In this document: one piece after another, positions 7,136 to 16,517 of the stretch
How positions within the stretch are numbered: the stretch's first letter is position 1
How the letters are laid out: each line of letters starts with the position of its first letter
Source of the DNA: Calothrix sp. MO_192.B10
GTDB lineage: Bacteria; Cyanobacteriota; Cyanobacteriia; Cyanobacteriales; Nostocaceae
Length of the DNA stretch: 45,484 nucleotides
Direction of reading: 5' to 3'
Assembly (NCBI GenBank): GCA_030065055.1
Contig: JASJDS010000032.1
Coordinates: 1-45,484, forward strand
Translations under genes and position numbers: made by a program
The notes under the pieces: model-generated
Database searches by the model: none
What the model saw: the letters and a program-made list of their open reading frames with translations, nothing else
What the model was told of the DNA's origin: nothing

Positions 7136-9121
7136 TCAATTCACTTGACTTGTTATATATTCTTCTTTAGCTTGCAGGGAATCGTCGGATGCTTTAATAC
7201 CGGTAATTTGTAGCCACATACTCAATGACAAAACGTTCCAAATAATTACCGTTTCGTTTTCTAGTGCTTCTCCAGATACAAATCGGTGGTATGCCTCCTG
7301 TAAAGCGTTTATATCGACGTATGTCTTAATCTGCTCTGGATTGTTGAGAATTAGCTCATCTAAGCGTTCTCGCTCAAACAATAACAGCCCGCGATCCAAA
7401 CTTAATCTATGGTCAGTTTTACTGCCGCGCCATTGTACTTCTTGAGGGAGAATGCCCTCCATGGCACGACGCATTACCATTCGCCCCCAGCCTTGATTTC
7501 GTTTCTGTTCTGGGGGTAGAGATAGACAAAATTCTACTAATCGCTTATCCCAGAAGGGAAATCTAAGTTCCACTGAGAATGCTCCAGCAGCACTGTTAAG
7601 TTTCTCAAGTGTGTTTTGGATTGCCGGATCTGTTAAATTACGGTAGTGCTTTTCCCTTTCAGTTTTTGGCTGAACAGATACGGTTTTTTTACGTTCTAAT
7701 AAACCATGACGTTCGATAAAGCTGGGATTTAGGATACTACTCCATGCCGATCGCTTAACAGAAGGCTGAGGTTTTCGCAGTACTCGTCGAAGCAGCCCTA
7801 AATAAATTCGTCGAAGTACTCTGAGTATCAAAAATCTGGATATGAGGGGATTAATTCCGTATATTTGTACCCAAGCCCAGAAAGGCTCTAACCATGGCTG
7901 ACCCAAATGTTTTGTCCATGCTCTGACCTCTGAAGCAAGGGTAAGCCAGCGTCCGGCGCACGCTAGTTCAATTAAGTACCCTGTGCCATGAGATACGGTG
8001 CTGTCGCCATCATATCCATCTAGTAAGACACGAACTCCTTGCTCTTGGGCAGATTTATACTGACACCAAGTAGCATACAAATTACCCAGTCCCTGAACTT
8101 CATCCTGATGCCAAAGAACGCGATTGAGATCGACTAAGGGACTGATTTGGTTAATATTTAACCGGTGAGTTTCAAGATTACCTTGGTTTAAGACTACATC
8201 TTGGTAAAAGCTTTCATCACACTCAGTCACCTGTTCATTAATGTTTGAAAATGTGTGTAAATTACACTGGTTATTTTCTAAGGCTAATTGTCTTGCTACG
8301 CAGGTGATGGAAGAAGAGTCTAGTCCCCCGCTTAACATAGAACCAACAGGAAAAGCACTACGCATTCGGCATCGCACAGCTTCAGTAAAAATCTTCCGAA
8401 AAGCTTCCGCATACTCTTCATTTGAGCCTAATTGTAGCTCGCGAGTGGGGTCAAGAGACCAATAAGATTTCAAAAATTTACCTTCACGATTGACCGTCAT
8501 ACTATGTGCAGACGGAAGACGTTGGATATCTCGGTAGAAAGTTATTGTCGCATCGCTAATTGCTGATGCTAAATGTTCTGCCACTCTTGTTTCATGAAGC
8601 CGCTGCGGAACTTCAGGTAAGCACATTAGGGCTTTAATTTCAGTGGCAAAAGCAAAAGTCTGTTCAGACTGATAGTAGTAAAAAGGCTTAACTCCAAAAT
8701 GGTCTCTGGCACAGAATAATTGCTGTTTATGAGCATCCCAAATTGCAAAGGCAAAATCACCTAATAACTTATCTGGACACTGTTCTCCCCATTTTTCATA
8801 TGCTGCCAATATCAATTGACTATCTGTAATTTTCTCTGCTGGACGATCATTTAATTCTAGGGCAGAGATCAACTCATCTCGATTATCTATACGAGCATCT
8901 GCTGTGATTACTAAATCACCAGTCTGACTTACTAAAGGCAACTTTTCTAGTAAAGATTCTGGTGTAGTCCATAACATCCGATGCCCTAAACCTATAGACT
9001 TAGAACACCAAACATCAGCTCCATCAGGACCTCGGTGAGCTAAAATATCTACCATGGACCCTAGCTGTTCAGACTCGACTGGACGACCATCAAGATTATA
9101 GATACCAACAATTCCACTCAT
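7136..9121 (-). CDS. Lasso cyclase, asparagine-synthetase-like (C protein)
   Basis: 661 residues with the AsnB architecture: an N-terminal glutaminase-like domain (~1-210) and a C-terminal ATP-pyrophosphatase domain with SGGLDS at ~263-268. Residue 2 is Ser (MSGIVGIY), not the catalytic Cys of true asparagine synthetase, so glutamine hydrolysis is not expected. This is typical of lasso cyclases, which adenylate the ring Asp/Glu of the core and let the core N-terminal amine attack it. The gene starts 3 bp after the B2 stop and ends 161 bp before the precursor gene. A sugar-amidating asparagine-synthase homologue, common in polysaccharide loci, is the main alternative, but B1, B2, A and kinase next to it argue against that. 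Confidence 0.9.
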   Translation of the reverse strand: MSGIVGIYNLDGRPVESEQLGSMVDILAHRGPDGADVWCSKSIGLGHRMLWTTPESLLEKLPLVSQTGDLVITADARIDNRDELISALELNDRPAEKITDSQLILAAYEKWGEQCPDKLLGDFAFAIWDAHKQQLFCARDHFGVKPFYYYQSEQTFAFATEIKALMCLPEVPQRLHETRVAEHLASAISDATITFYRDIQRLPSAHSMTVNREGKFLKSYWSLDPTRELQLGSNEEYAEAFRKIFTEAVRCRMRSAFPVGSMLSGGLDSSSITCVARQLALENNQCNLHTFSNINEQVTECDESFYQDVVLNQGNLETHRLNINQISPLVDLNRVLWHQDEVQGLGNLYATWCQYKSAQEQGVRVLLDGYDGDSTVSHGTGYLIELACAGRWLTLASEVRAWTKHLGQPWLEPFWAWVQIYGINPLISRFLILRVLRRIYLGLLRRVLRKPQPSVKRSAWSSILNPSFIERHGLLERKKTVSVQPKTEREKHYRNLTDPAIQNTLEKLNSAAGAFSVELRFPFWDKRLVEFCLSLPPEQKRNQGWGRMVMRRAMEGILPQEVQWRGSKTDHRLSLDRGLLLFERERLDELILNNPEQIKTYVDINALQEAYHRFVSGEALENETVIIWNVLSLSMWLQITGIKASDDSLQAKEEYITSQVN

Positions 9122-9124
9122 AAT

Positions 9125-9565
9125 CTATATCTCTGCGAAAGAAGGCATGGGAGTAAAGCGGGAAAGGTCTTGAAGATTACCTATTACCACTTTTCCTTGA
9201 TACTCAATCCAAGCATGTGCCTCTAACTTTCCTTCTTCTCCCTTGGCTACACCAATTCGGAGTTCAGGGAAATAGCCATACCGATTCATAAGTATCTGTG
9301 TAGTTAAAGCACGCGCTAGGCACTTTGCCCCACCTGGCATATACCGACTACTTACATTTACAGCCCTAATGATTTTATTCAAGTCTTTTTTATAAAAATT
9401 TTGACTTGGATTTAAGGGCTGGCTAACTTTACTTAGTAGTTGACGTAAGCTTTTAAATGGTAGTAGCCATAAACCGAATCTGATCGAAAGGAGTAATAAA
9501 AAGGTGTTAATTAGAAGTAGGCGATCGCTCTTTTCTAGTCGAAAAAACTTATACAACCATTTCAT
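9125..9565 (-). CDS. Lasso leader peptidase, transglutaminase-like (B2 protein)
   Basis: 146 residues, the usual size of stand-alone B2. A weakly hydrophobic N-terminal stretch (~17-36) precedes the cysteine-protease-like fold. The catalytic Cys is in GGAKCLARAL (~80), the His in EAHAWIE (~116) and an Asp in NLQDLSRF (~133), matching the Cys-His-Asp triad of the lasso transglutaminase-like family. It cuts the leader from the precursor after B1 presents it. Its ATG lies inside the end of B1 (17-bp overlap), which indicates translational coupling of the two halves of a split B protein. Confidence 0.9.
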   Translation of the reverse strand: MKWLYKFFRLEKSDRLLLINTFLLLLSIRFGLWLLPFKSLRQLLSKVSQPLNPSQNFYKKDLNKIIRAVNVSSRYMPGGAKCLARALTTQILMNRYGYFPELRIGVAKGEEGKLEAHAWIEYQGKVVIGNLQDLSRFTPMPSFAEI

Positions 9566-9839
9566 TTTTAACCTCGATCAATCCTTTAGCTTCTAGCTCC
9601 TGAAGTAATGCTAATACATCACTTTCGCACTGTTCAGACTCAACTTCATATTCTTCTAAAATGGCATTTTTGATTTCTTCTACAGTCTTAGATTGTTGAA
9701 TCAAATTCCAGATACTAGCACCTACCGGATTAAGACCATAGTATATTCCAGTACTCAGTTGTAGAATAACCGCTTCCCCTGCTAAATCAGATGATATTTG
9801 TTTTTTAGCGACTACAACCACTGCTTTGTTTGTTAACAT
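9549..9839 (-). CDS. PqqD-like RiPP recognition element (B1 protein)
   Basis: 96 residues with the PqqD winged-helix pattern: an N-terminal beta-rich segment (AVILQLSTGIYYGLNPVGASIW, ~24-45) and then helices with the acidic EEIKNAILEEYEVE and DVLALLQELEAKGLIE stretches. In lasso systems B1 binds the leader, mainly through the Tyr-Pro-Leu-Gly motif present in the precursor at 6831-6974, and delivers it to B2. Its end overlaps B2 by 17 bp. A 147-bp gap separates it from the nucleotidyltransferase gene upstream; that gap contains no precursor-like frame. Confidence 0.9.
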   Translation of the reverse strand: MLTNKAVVVVAKKQISSDLAGEAVILQLSTGIYYGLNPVGASIWNLIQQSKTVEEIKNAILEEYEVESEQCESDVLALLQELEAKGLIEVKNEMVV

Positions 9840-9986
9840 TTCTTTTAACTAGTAATAACATTTACATAAATATATCGTGAATTTACTGTCTTGTGTCTGC
9901 GATCACAGTTTCTTTATAAAAGGATTAAGATTACAATAAATTACAGCCAGATAATATTACTCAATTAAAATATTGGTGGGCTAAAA

Positions 9987-11234
9987 TTAAATATTTCTAG
10001 CTCTATTTTGCACTAATAATCTAATTGGTCGGAGGAAATAATAGAGAAAATAAACAGAACGAGGTAAGAGGAAAAAATCTCGATCTTTTGCAGTTGGTTT
10101 AAATAACCTCTTGATTGGGCGAAAAGTGTAAGTAATTAGACATTTGAGACTATATTTAAACTTATCTTCCAGGCGTTCCATAGCCTGGAAATGGAAGGTA
10201 AAACTTTTAAGGGTATATTCTCTTTGAGATGGATATTTAGTTTCACCTCGAATGCGTTGATTTACTTGTATCGCCAAGGCTGGAATTTGTGCATCGGCAT
10301 CAATTTTTGTATGGACTGATTCTGGTAAATTTGTTCCCAGAATATCGCTGGCTAAAAAGCAGCCCAGTAAAAGCATCCGCTCAACACCCAGTGTTTTTGC
10401 TTGTGGAAGTAATTCTTCCCAATGTATATCCTCTTTTTGCAGCAGTTCAGCAATATCACATATCCATCCCAACTTTTCCCAAAAGCTCTTAGTTCCATGA
10501 ATACACAGGTAGAGGAGTAAATCTTCTGGTCGAAAACTGAGTACTGTCTTGCCAAGTAGAGATACTGGTTGCAAATGCTCCCAGAAATAATTTAAATCAG
10601 CAGATAAAGTAAATAAGTATCCCGCAATAAGTCTACTGTGTAGGTCTATATGTACCATATTGTCATTGCGTGTCAGTGGATACTCACCCCAGTCCTTCCT
10701 GACAGCAACTTCTTGGGCTTCTGTCAAAAACCACCAACCTGTAGAGTGATATCCTTGAGACTTTAATAAGTCTTTAGCTTTGAGAAAGTCTTCCTCGCGC
10801 ACCAGGATATCTAAATCGCAGTATGTTCGTAGTGATAGATTACCGTAGGCTTGGGCAGCAAGGATTGGTCCTTTGAAGGGGATAGCTGAAATACCATTAG
10901 CCTCAAATAAATTCAAGAGTTTGAGTAGTTCGTGGCTCAGGAATAAGTTTTGGGCAGTATTGGTGTGAAAAATTGTCTGCAACTGAGACAAGACAGTTTG
11001 AGGAATAGTTTTTGGGGATATGTTATTCAAGTTCTGGTAGAGAAGGGGTATAACTCCATGACAAGCAGCCATATCTACCAAATAAGACCAATTGATGTCT
11101 TCTTGCAGTAAAACTTGAATGCGTTCAACCGTTTTGTCGTCTATGGAAGTGCCAGCGCAGCAAAAAAGTAGTTCAATTTCTGACTGAATGGTTATTGATT
11201 TGACTGGGGATGAGATCGTATTCATCATCTTCAT
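9987..11234 (-). CDS. Nucleotidyltransferase-family protein of the lasso locus
   Basis: 415 residues. An FKGP...AQAYG...R...CDLDILV block (~120-147) carries the metal-binding Asp pair of the NTP_transf_5 type of nucleotidyltransferase. The rest is mostly helical without recognised motifs. Such proteins occur beside the HPr-like kinase in Firmicute and cyanobacterial lasso clusters, where their job is poorly settled; transfer of a nucleotide or further modification of the phosphorylated peptide is only inference. The ATG overlaps the stop of the upstream membrane-protein gene by four bases (ATGA), so the two are probably translated together. Confidence 0.75.
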   Translation of the reverse strand: MKMMNTISSPVKSITIQSEIELLFCCAGTSIDDKTVERIQVLLQEDINWSYLVDMAACHGVIPLLYQNLNNISPKTIPQTVLSQLQTIFHTNTAQNLFLSHELLKLLNLFEANGISAIPFKGPILAAQAYGNLSLRTYCDLDILVREEDFLKAKDLLKSQGYHSTGWWFLTEAQEVAVRKDWGEYPLTRNDNMVHIDLHSRLIAGYLFTLSADLNYFWEHLQPVSLLGKTVLSFRPEDLLLYLCIHGTKSFWEKLGWICDIAELLQKEDIHWEELLPQAKTLGVERMLLLGCFLASDILGTNLPESVHTKIDADAQIPALAIQVNQRIRGETKYPSQREYTLKSFTFHFQAMERLEDKFKYSLKCLITYTFRPIKRLFKPTAKDRDFFLLPRSVYFLYYFLRPIRLLVQNRARNI

Positions 11235-12958
11235 TTAGCTAATTTATACACCTTTGCCTTCTTATTCTCAAAGACTTTGACGAAATGCTTATCATCTAAA
11301 AACTTGTTATCAGTTACTGCATTTCTAGCAACAATATATACATCACCAATGCTGCTCGCTCTATTTAGTTCTGAGAGTATACCCTCACTGATTTTAGTAT
11401 CAGCATCTGAGTAGATTGCATCAACAACCTTCTCTCTTGCGTTTACTATCTCAGGTGAATGTCCAAGAAAATTAATCAGCCCCCATTGACCTGCGTACCA
11501 TAGAGGGTTATCTTCTAAACCTACATATAATCGCCTCTGCCCTAAAAAGGAGATAGTTGAAAGTTGTGAATCAATAAAGACTGCATCGCGCTGAGTCTGA
11601 CTGCGAACCCATTTGTAAAAGGCATCTTCCTTGGGATTCTTATGGCGCAAGTATATTCCGTCTTCAAAAACATATCTGGAATCGTACTTCCAGCCACTGA
11701 CTACAGGTTTCAGTCTGTAAAACATATAAGAACTAAATGGAAATAGAAAACTGGCTACTAAAAGAACGCAAATTATTCGTTTTTTGTTCGAGTAAATATC
11801 TTGTAAACATCCACTAGCAATAATTCCAAGTGCCAAAAAGCTCAACATTTGAAATTTATATTGAGTTAAATGAGCAGTGAAATCTATAAAGATATACATC
11901 AATGCAGTTGTAACAACAACAGTCATTAATATAAGTGTAAAGTCAGTCTTGGTACGCAGTAAATTTAACAAAACCTTGCGTCTCCAAAATAGAACTACTA
12001 AGATAGGGGATGCAACCAAAAGGTAGTCAAAACTGTATGTTAGTAAGTGAAGAAAATTACTAGATATCATTATTGATTTAGCTTCGCCCTTAGCTGAACG
12101 AATCTGATACAAGTATGGACTCACCAGCACTGCACCAACGAACACACATGACAAAATAGCGATAATTTTTGGTAGAATGGATTTTTTATGTAACAAGTAC
12201 ATAACTAGGCAACAGGAAAAGCAACAAGCAAGCACGCCTAAGAAATGAATCGGATAAAAATAGCCTGCACCCAAAACAGAGATCGCCAGAGTCATGTAAT
12301 AGGGTTTGACGTTATCTGACTTTGAAAATATGTGCAAGATAGAATACAAGAATAATGCAAAAAATAGTACACCAAAATGTGTACTGTTTATATAGGCAAA
12401 CTTTGCAAAAATCGGATGTCCATGATGACGTACCTGGTAAAAATTCAGGTTACTTGTAGCATGGTATGGAAGAAATTTCTCTACTATTTTAGCTATTAGA
12501 CCTCCAATTAAAAAAGTGATGCCGAAAATTGATAATAGTACCGCGAATATATTGGAAATTCGATCTTCATATAAAAATTTAGATATTTTAAAAACTAGAA
12601 TTATGGTTAGTAATAGGGCAAATCCGTTACCTAGAGCAAAAACAATTGTCGGAGGTACACGAAATGCATAGCTTATACCAGCTACAAGTGCATGATAAAA
12701 CCACTGGTAAGGCAGGAACTCTCCAGCCAAAAGCGGATTTTTTGGTGGTATATGTCCATTCATAATTTCGTAAACAATACTTATTTGCCAAAAACTATGA
12801 GCGGAAACAATTTTATTGTAAGGATTAGACAAATAGATTAAAATTAATGGCAACACTCCAAGTAACAAAAACACCCAGTTTTTTGCTTTAATTTTTATTG
12901 CCCACAAGAAAAGAACGGCAATTATTATACTAATTACAAAAATACTTATCGTAGTCAT
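11231..12958 (-). CDS. Multi-pass membrane protein, GT-C-like, function unknown
   Basis: 575 residues with about eleven to thirteen hydrophobic segments across ~1-420, then a soluble C-terminal part (~420-575). The first large loop has HSFWQISIVYEIMNGHIPP followed by FLPYQWFYHAL, and a later loop RHHGHPIF. This arrangement is reminiscent of polyprenyl-phosphate-sugar-dependent (GT-C) glycosyltransferases and DUF2298-like proteins, but no family is recognised with certainty. It is joined to the nucleotidyltransferase gene by an ATGA overlap and separated from the polysaccharide genes by ~680 bp holding a transposon relic. It could therefore belong to the lasso locus or be the end of the glycan locus. 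Confidence 0.6.
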   Translation of the reverse strand: MTTISIFVISIIIAVLFLWAIKIKAKNWVFLLLGVLPLILIYLSNPYNKIVSAHSFWQISIVYEIMNGHIPPKNPLLAGEFLPYQWFYHALVAGISYAFRVPPTIVFALGNGFALLLTIILVFKISKFLYEDRISNIFAVLLSIFGITFLIGGLIAKIVEKFLPYHATSNLNFYQVRHHGHPIFAKFAYINSTHFGVLFFALFLYSILHIFSKSDNVKPYYMTLAISVLGAGYFYPIHFLGVLACCFSCCLVMYLLHKKSILPKIIAILSCVFVGAVLVSPYLYQIRSAKGEAKSIMISSNFLHLLTYSFDYLLVASPILVVLFWRRKVLLNLLRTKTDFTLILMTVVVTTALMYIFIDFTAHLTQYKFQMLSFLALGIIASGCLQDIYSNKKRIICVLLVASFLFPFSSYMFYRLKPVVSGWKYDSRYVFEDGIYLRHKNPKEDAFYKWVRSQTQRDAVFIDSQLSTISFLGQRRLYVGLEDNPLWYAGQWGLINFLGHSPEIVNAREKVVDAIYSDADTKISEGILSELNRASSIGDVYIVARNAVTDNKFLDDKHFVKVFENKKAKVYKLAK

Positions 12959-13634
12959 AAATTATCAAATAATCCATTCATCGTGTTTGCTAAAAGCAAT
13001 TGCCGAAATAGCACTTAACATCAAACCTATCCCTAACCCCACATTCCCCACGTAGAGGAAAACTTCTCAATATTTTTCAAATGCCTGTATGATAAGCTTT
13101 CTGGGAATTAGGGTTGAATGCATTCGATCAGCAATGCCCTAAGGAGTCCGTTACACAAACACCAAATTATGGCTTATTGGTACTATAGGAATCCGACTTG
13201 AATTTTGAACGTATACTGAGACTAAAAATCCTGTTTGACAAGGTTTATAAGTCAAAACTTGTTCAAGAATCAAATAGGATTCCTATATTGTCTATTTACT
13301 GTTGCTGCGTTAGCAAAGCTTACCAAAGGTATCGCTAAATTCAGCCATATCAGCTTAATCCCTGAAAGCCTTGTTATGACTGGTTTATAAAAATACCAAG
13401 ATTTTTAATTTAACCTGCGGAATGTGGGTTTGTACTGAAGTTCTAGATTTCATCAGGTTTTCGGTTATATCAGGATTTAAAAGGCTTGAAGATAAAAATT
13501 TTCCCAGCCTTTACACCTGATTTTTGAGGCCATCTGAAACAATTACAAATGGCAGTGTTCGGTAAAACAGAGCATACTTACAAAGTTCATAGTCCACAAC
13601 TAAAACAGTATAATAACTGATGTTATGTCATCAA
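12959..13634. other. Gene-free stretch between the two loci
   Basis: 676 bp with no supported gene. Copy B of the 104-bp inverted-repeat element lies at 13184-13287. The 13380-13630 part looks like old mobile-element debris (low-complexity, no open frame). The promoter for the membrane protein and following lasso genes would be expected here, but no convincing -35/-10 pair could be picked by eye. Confidence 0.5.
13184..13287. mobile_element. 104-bp miniature inverted-repeat element, copy B
   Basis: Starts TATAGGAATCCGACTTGAAT and ends ATCAAATAGGATTCCTATA. The ends match in inverted orientation over ~27 bp with about four mismatches. Same length and same TATACTGAGA block as copy A at 6715-6818, so both belong to one family. 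Non-coding. Confidence 0.8.
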
Positions 13635-15065
13635 TTAATAAGCACCTGTTTTTTGCAAAACGACCTTCACGGTTTTGAGTAAAATTTGCAAATCTAGCCA
13701 CAGTGACCAATTTTCAATGTAGTTAATGTCCAGTTTGACTGCATCTTCAAAGCTCTCAATATTAGAGCGACCAGAAACCTGCCATAATCCTGTGATACCA
13801 GGTACAACTTCTTGTCGGATGAAGTGTTTTTTAGTAAATTTACTGACATCTCTCTTTGGTAAAGGGCGAGGACCAACAAGGCTCATTTGACCCAACAAAA
13901 CATTGAACAGTTGTGGCAATTCATCCAAACTATAACGGCGCAAAAATTTACCAATGCGGGTGATTCGAGGATCGTCCTTAACCTTAAACAACACACCATC
14001 TTTAATTTCATTCTTGGCTTCTAAAGCTGCTTGCAATTGCTCTGCATTTGCAACCATTGTCCGGAATTTCCAAATCTTGAACTTCCGACCATGCAAACCA
14101 ATTCGTTCTTGTTGAAAAAAGATTGAGCCAGGAGAATCTAACTTAATCAACACTGCGATCGATAAATACAAAGGTGAGAATAACAGTAATAAAATACTTG
14201 CAAAAATAATATCCAAACATCGCTTGATCCAAAAATCACTTCCTGTAATTATTGGTGCTGGAATTGTTAAGAAGTTAACTTCACCGATATTCCACAATAC
14301 GGATTTGGGATCAGAAATCTCCTTATTTGGGAGTATCCGTAAGGTAATACCAGCATTTTGAAAATGCCAACAGATGTACAGACGATTCTTAATTGCATTC
14401 CAAGAGACAAAAGCTTCTACTATTCCCTGTTTACGTAGCTCTTTAAATGTTGTCTCTCTCTTAGCTAAATCTAGACAGCTAGGATCGGCAATTTTCTGAA
14501 TATTGTAACAATTCTCTGTTTCTATTAATTTAATATGATGCTTTTTGTCTTCGTGATCGGTAATCAAAACAATAGGGTGGCGAATAGCTCCTTTATTACG
14601 TACCAGTGTAGTGGCGCAATCAAATAACAAGCGGCTGGTACAGATTAAGGCTATCGATAATATCCAAAACAGAAGGAAAGTTGAACGAGATACATAGTAA
14701 TGTGGTGCATATAAAAAAGCGACAAGTAAGAGAAAACATTCTCCTAGAGAGACAGCTTTGATAACATCTAAATAGTTACGACGATTACTACCTGCTTTGT
14801 ATAGTTTTCTAGCTGCAATAACACCTATTTGTACAGCAATAGTTAGTAGTAAGAAAGAAGATTCTTGCGTCCAAGGTGATTCTACTGTTGCCCCATATAT
14901 AACTGCTAAATTCCATGCTACGGTTAGAGCTATGACATCTAGTAATACGAGTATTGCTACGCGGAATAATTTAATTGCTAATCCTTTTTGTATCGTCGTA
15001 ACTTTGGCTGTTCTTAGATCTGGTTTGAGATTAACTAATGGTTGTGAGATGGGGTTAGAAATCAT
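13635..15065 (-). CDS. Undecaprenyl-phosphate sugar phosphotransferase (WbaP/WcaJ type)
   Basis: 476 residues, the usual length of polyprenyl glycosylphosphotransferases. Four to five N-terminal membrane segments (~30-160) and a Rossmann-like middle lead to the catalytic C-terminal bacterial sugar transferase domain (~275-476). That domain shows KRCLDIIFAS, KIWKFRTM, RRYSLDELPQ, MSLVGPRPLP and PGITGLWQVSGRSN. It attaches the first sugar-1-phosphate to undecaprenyl phosphate on the inner membrane and so starts the repeat unit of the polysaccharide. AGGA eight bases before the ATG supports the start. It is the last gene of the glycan locus in transcription order. Confidence 0.93.
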   Translation of the reverse strand: MISNPISQPLVNLKPDLRTAKVTTIQKGLAIKLFRVAILVLLDVIALTVAWNLAVIYGATVESPWTQESSFLLLTIAVQIGVIAARKLYKAGSNRRNYLDVIKAVSLGECFLLLVAFLYAPHYYVSRSTFLLFWILSIALICTSRLLFDCATTLVRNKGAIRHPIVLITDHEDKKHHIKLIETENCYNIQKIADPSCLDLAKRETTFKELRKQGIVEAFVSWNAIKNRLYICWHFQNAGITLRILPNKEISDPKSVLWNIGEVNFLTIPAPIITGSDFWIKRCLDIIFASILLLLFSPLYLSIAVLIKLDSPGSIFFQQERIGLHGRKFKIWKFRTMVANAEQLQAALEAKNEIKDGVLFKVKDDPRITRIGKFLRRYSLDELPQLFNVLLGQMSLVGPRPLPKRDVSKFTKKHFIRQEVVPGITGLWQVSGRSNIESFEDAVKLDINYIENWSLWLDLQILLKTVKVVLQKTGAY

Positions 15066-15169
15066 TGTTCCTATTTTTCTCGTATTTTTGCTATCGAATG
15101 TGATTCTGACGATGGTAAATCAATAAGGTAGATGTCTAGAGGTAGCTAAAGAATCGCAGGTGTTTATAT

Positions 15170-15196
15170 CTCCGACTTCTTCAAGAAGTCGGGGAG
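15170..15196. terminator. Hairpin after sat (CGACTTCTT family)
   Basis: CTCCGACTTCTT-C-AAGAAGTCGGGGAG forms a long stem 33 bp past the sat stop codon. The same sequence family returns as a perfect palindrome at 44520-44550, so it is a dispersed repeat that may act as a terminator or mRNA stabiliser. No U-run follows on the minus strand. Confidence 0.5.
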
Positions 15197-15228
15197 TTGT
15201 TACCCTTCATAACAAATGAAACATAACA

Positions 15229-16404
15229 CTAAGCATTAGCTAGACTCATTGAGTCAACTAAAATTTCTGCGACTTCGGGACGAGAGAATTCTGGAGGTGG
15301 TGTCTGACCATTTTTGAGCATCTCGCGTACCTTAGTACCTGATAAATGTATTCTTTCAGAAGGGCTACTAGGACTAGTTTTAGCTGTTGCCATTGACTGG
15401 GTACGAGTGCAGTAGAAAGCATGATCGAATTTCAAAGGAGCGATCGCCAATTCTTGGGATGTAAACTCATCAAAGATATGCTGTGCATCGTAGGTTCCAT
15501 AGTAGGAAGCAACTCCGGCGTGGTCTCGTCCAACAATGAAGTGGGTGCAGCCATAATTTTGGCGAGCGATCGCATGCATAATGGCTTCCCGTGGTCCAGC
15601 ATAGCGCATAGCTGCGGGAAATACACTCAATAATACTCGATTTTGAGGATAGTATTTATCCATCAGAGCAAGGTAACACTGCATCCGCACACTAGCAGGG
15701 ATATCATCAGATTTTGTCATACCCACCAGAGGATTGATGAATAGTCCATCCACAAGTTCTAGAGCTATCTTGGTAATATACTCATGGGCACGATGGATCG
15801 GATTGCGAGTCTGAAAAGCAACAATCCTATTCCAAGACTTTTTTTCAAACTCCCTTCTGGTTTCTTCTGGAGTCAGGCGGTGCTGGAGAAAGTCATTGTA
15901 GGGAATGGGGTTAATCAGCTTTACTGGACCACCAAGGTAAACTTCCCCCTCTGCATACATTGCTTTTACCCCAGGATGTGCATCATCGGTGGTCAGATAT
16001 ACTTTCTCAGCTTCTAGCTCTCGATCCGGCTTGAATTTACTAGTAATTGTCATCACAGCCAGGATCTCTCCATTGGGATGAGTCAAGGCAATTTCTGAAT
16101 CTAACTGGTAAAGGGAAGCAATAGACTCAGGGACTTGCAATGTAACGGGAATAGTCCATGCAAGACCTGAGTCAAGACGCATATCTTTCACAATAGAGTA
16201 GTATTCATTCTCGTCTACAAAACCCGTTAGAGGGCTGTAAACTCCTGTAGTAATACACTCTAAATCAGCAATGTTACGGGCAGAAAGTGTCAGGCAAGGA
16301 AGATGTTGAGCTTTTTCTAAGATGTTCAGGCGTTCTTGTTCGTGCAAGCGACAATCTATAAGTTCACCACCATGAGCTGTAATCAAATTATTCGTGGATA
16401 ACAT
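15229..16404 (-). CDS. sat: ATP sulfurylase (sulfate adenylyltransferase)
   Basis: 391 residues from the ATG at 16404, which has GAGG eleven bases upstream. A longer frame to 16461 adds 19 residues foreign to the family. The homo-oligomeric ATP-sulfurylase motifs are present: QTRNPIHRAHEY (~190-201) for ATP binding and VGRDHAG (~285-291). It makes adenosine phosphosulfate from ATP and sulfate. Its place after the APS kinase gene, inside a glycan locus that also has a sulfotransferase, suggests it supplies PAPS for sulfation of the polysaccharide rather than, or besides, assimilation. A transposon relic separates it from cysC. Confidence 0.95.
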   Translation of the reverse strand: MLSTNNLITAHGGELIDCRLHEQERLNILEKAQHLPCLTLSARNIADLECITTGVYSPLTGFVDENEYYSIVKDMRLDSGLAWTIPVTLQVPESIASLYQLDSEIALTHPNGEILAVMTITSKFKPDRELEAEKVYLTTDDAHPGVKAMYAEGEVYLGGPVKLINPIPYNDFLQHRLTPEETRREFEKKSWNRIVAFQTRNPIHRAHEYITKIALELVDGLFINPLVGMTKSDDIPASVRMQCYLALMDKYYPQNRVLLSVFPAAMRYAGPREAIMHAIARQNYGCTHFIVGRDHAGVASYYGTYDAQHIFDEFTSQELAIAPLKFDHAFYCTRTQSMATAKTSPSSPSERIHLSGTKVREMLKNGQTPPPEFSRPEVAEILVDSMSLANA

Positions 16405-16517
16405 TGATTTACTTTCCTCTTTATTATTTGGGTGTAAAATTTGACTCAGCGTGAAAATCAAAACGTAAAATTAAGCCTGTAGCGATCGCTAAAAAGAAGG
16501 CGACAAATAGATCCATG

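Noticed and set aside
7136-9121. Asparagine synthetase for primary metabolism or sugar amidation
   Set aside because: Residue 2 is Ser rather than the catalytic Cys, and B1, B2, precursor and kinase genes adjoin it; a lasso cyclase explains all of these.
9840-9986. A second lasso precursor upstream of B1
   Set aside because: Read on the minus strand, the gap has no frame with the Tyr-Pro-Leu-Gly leader pattern or a ribosome site.
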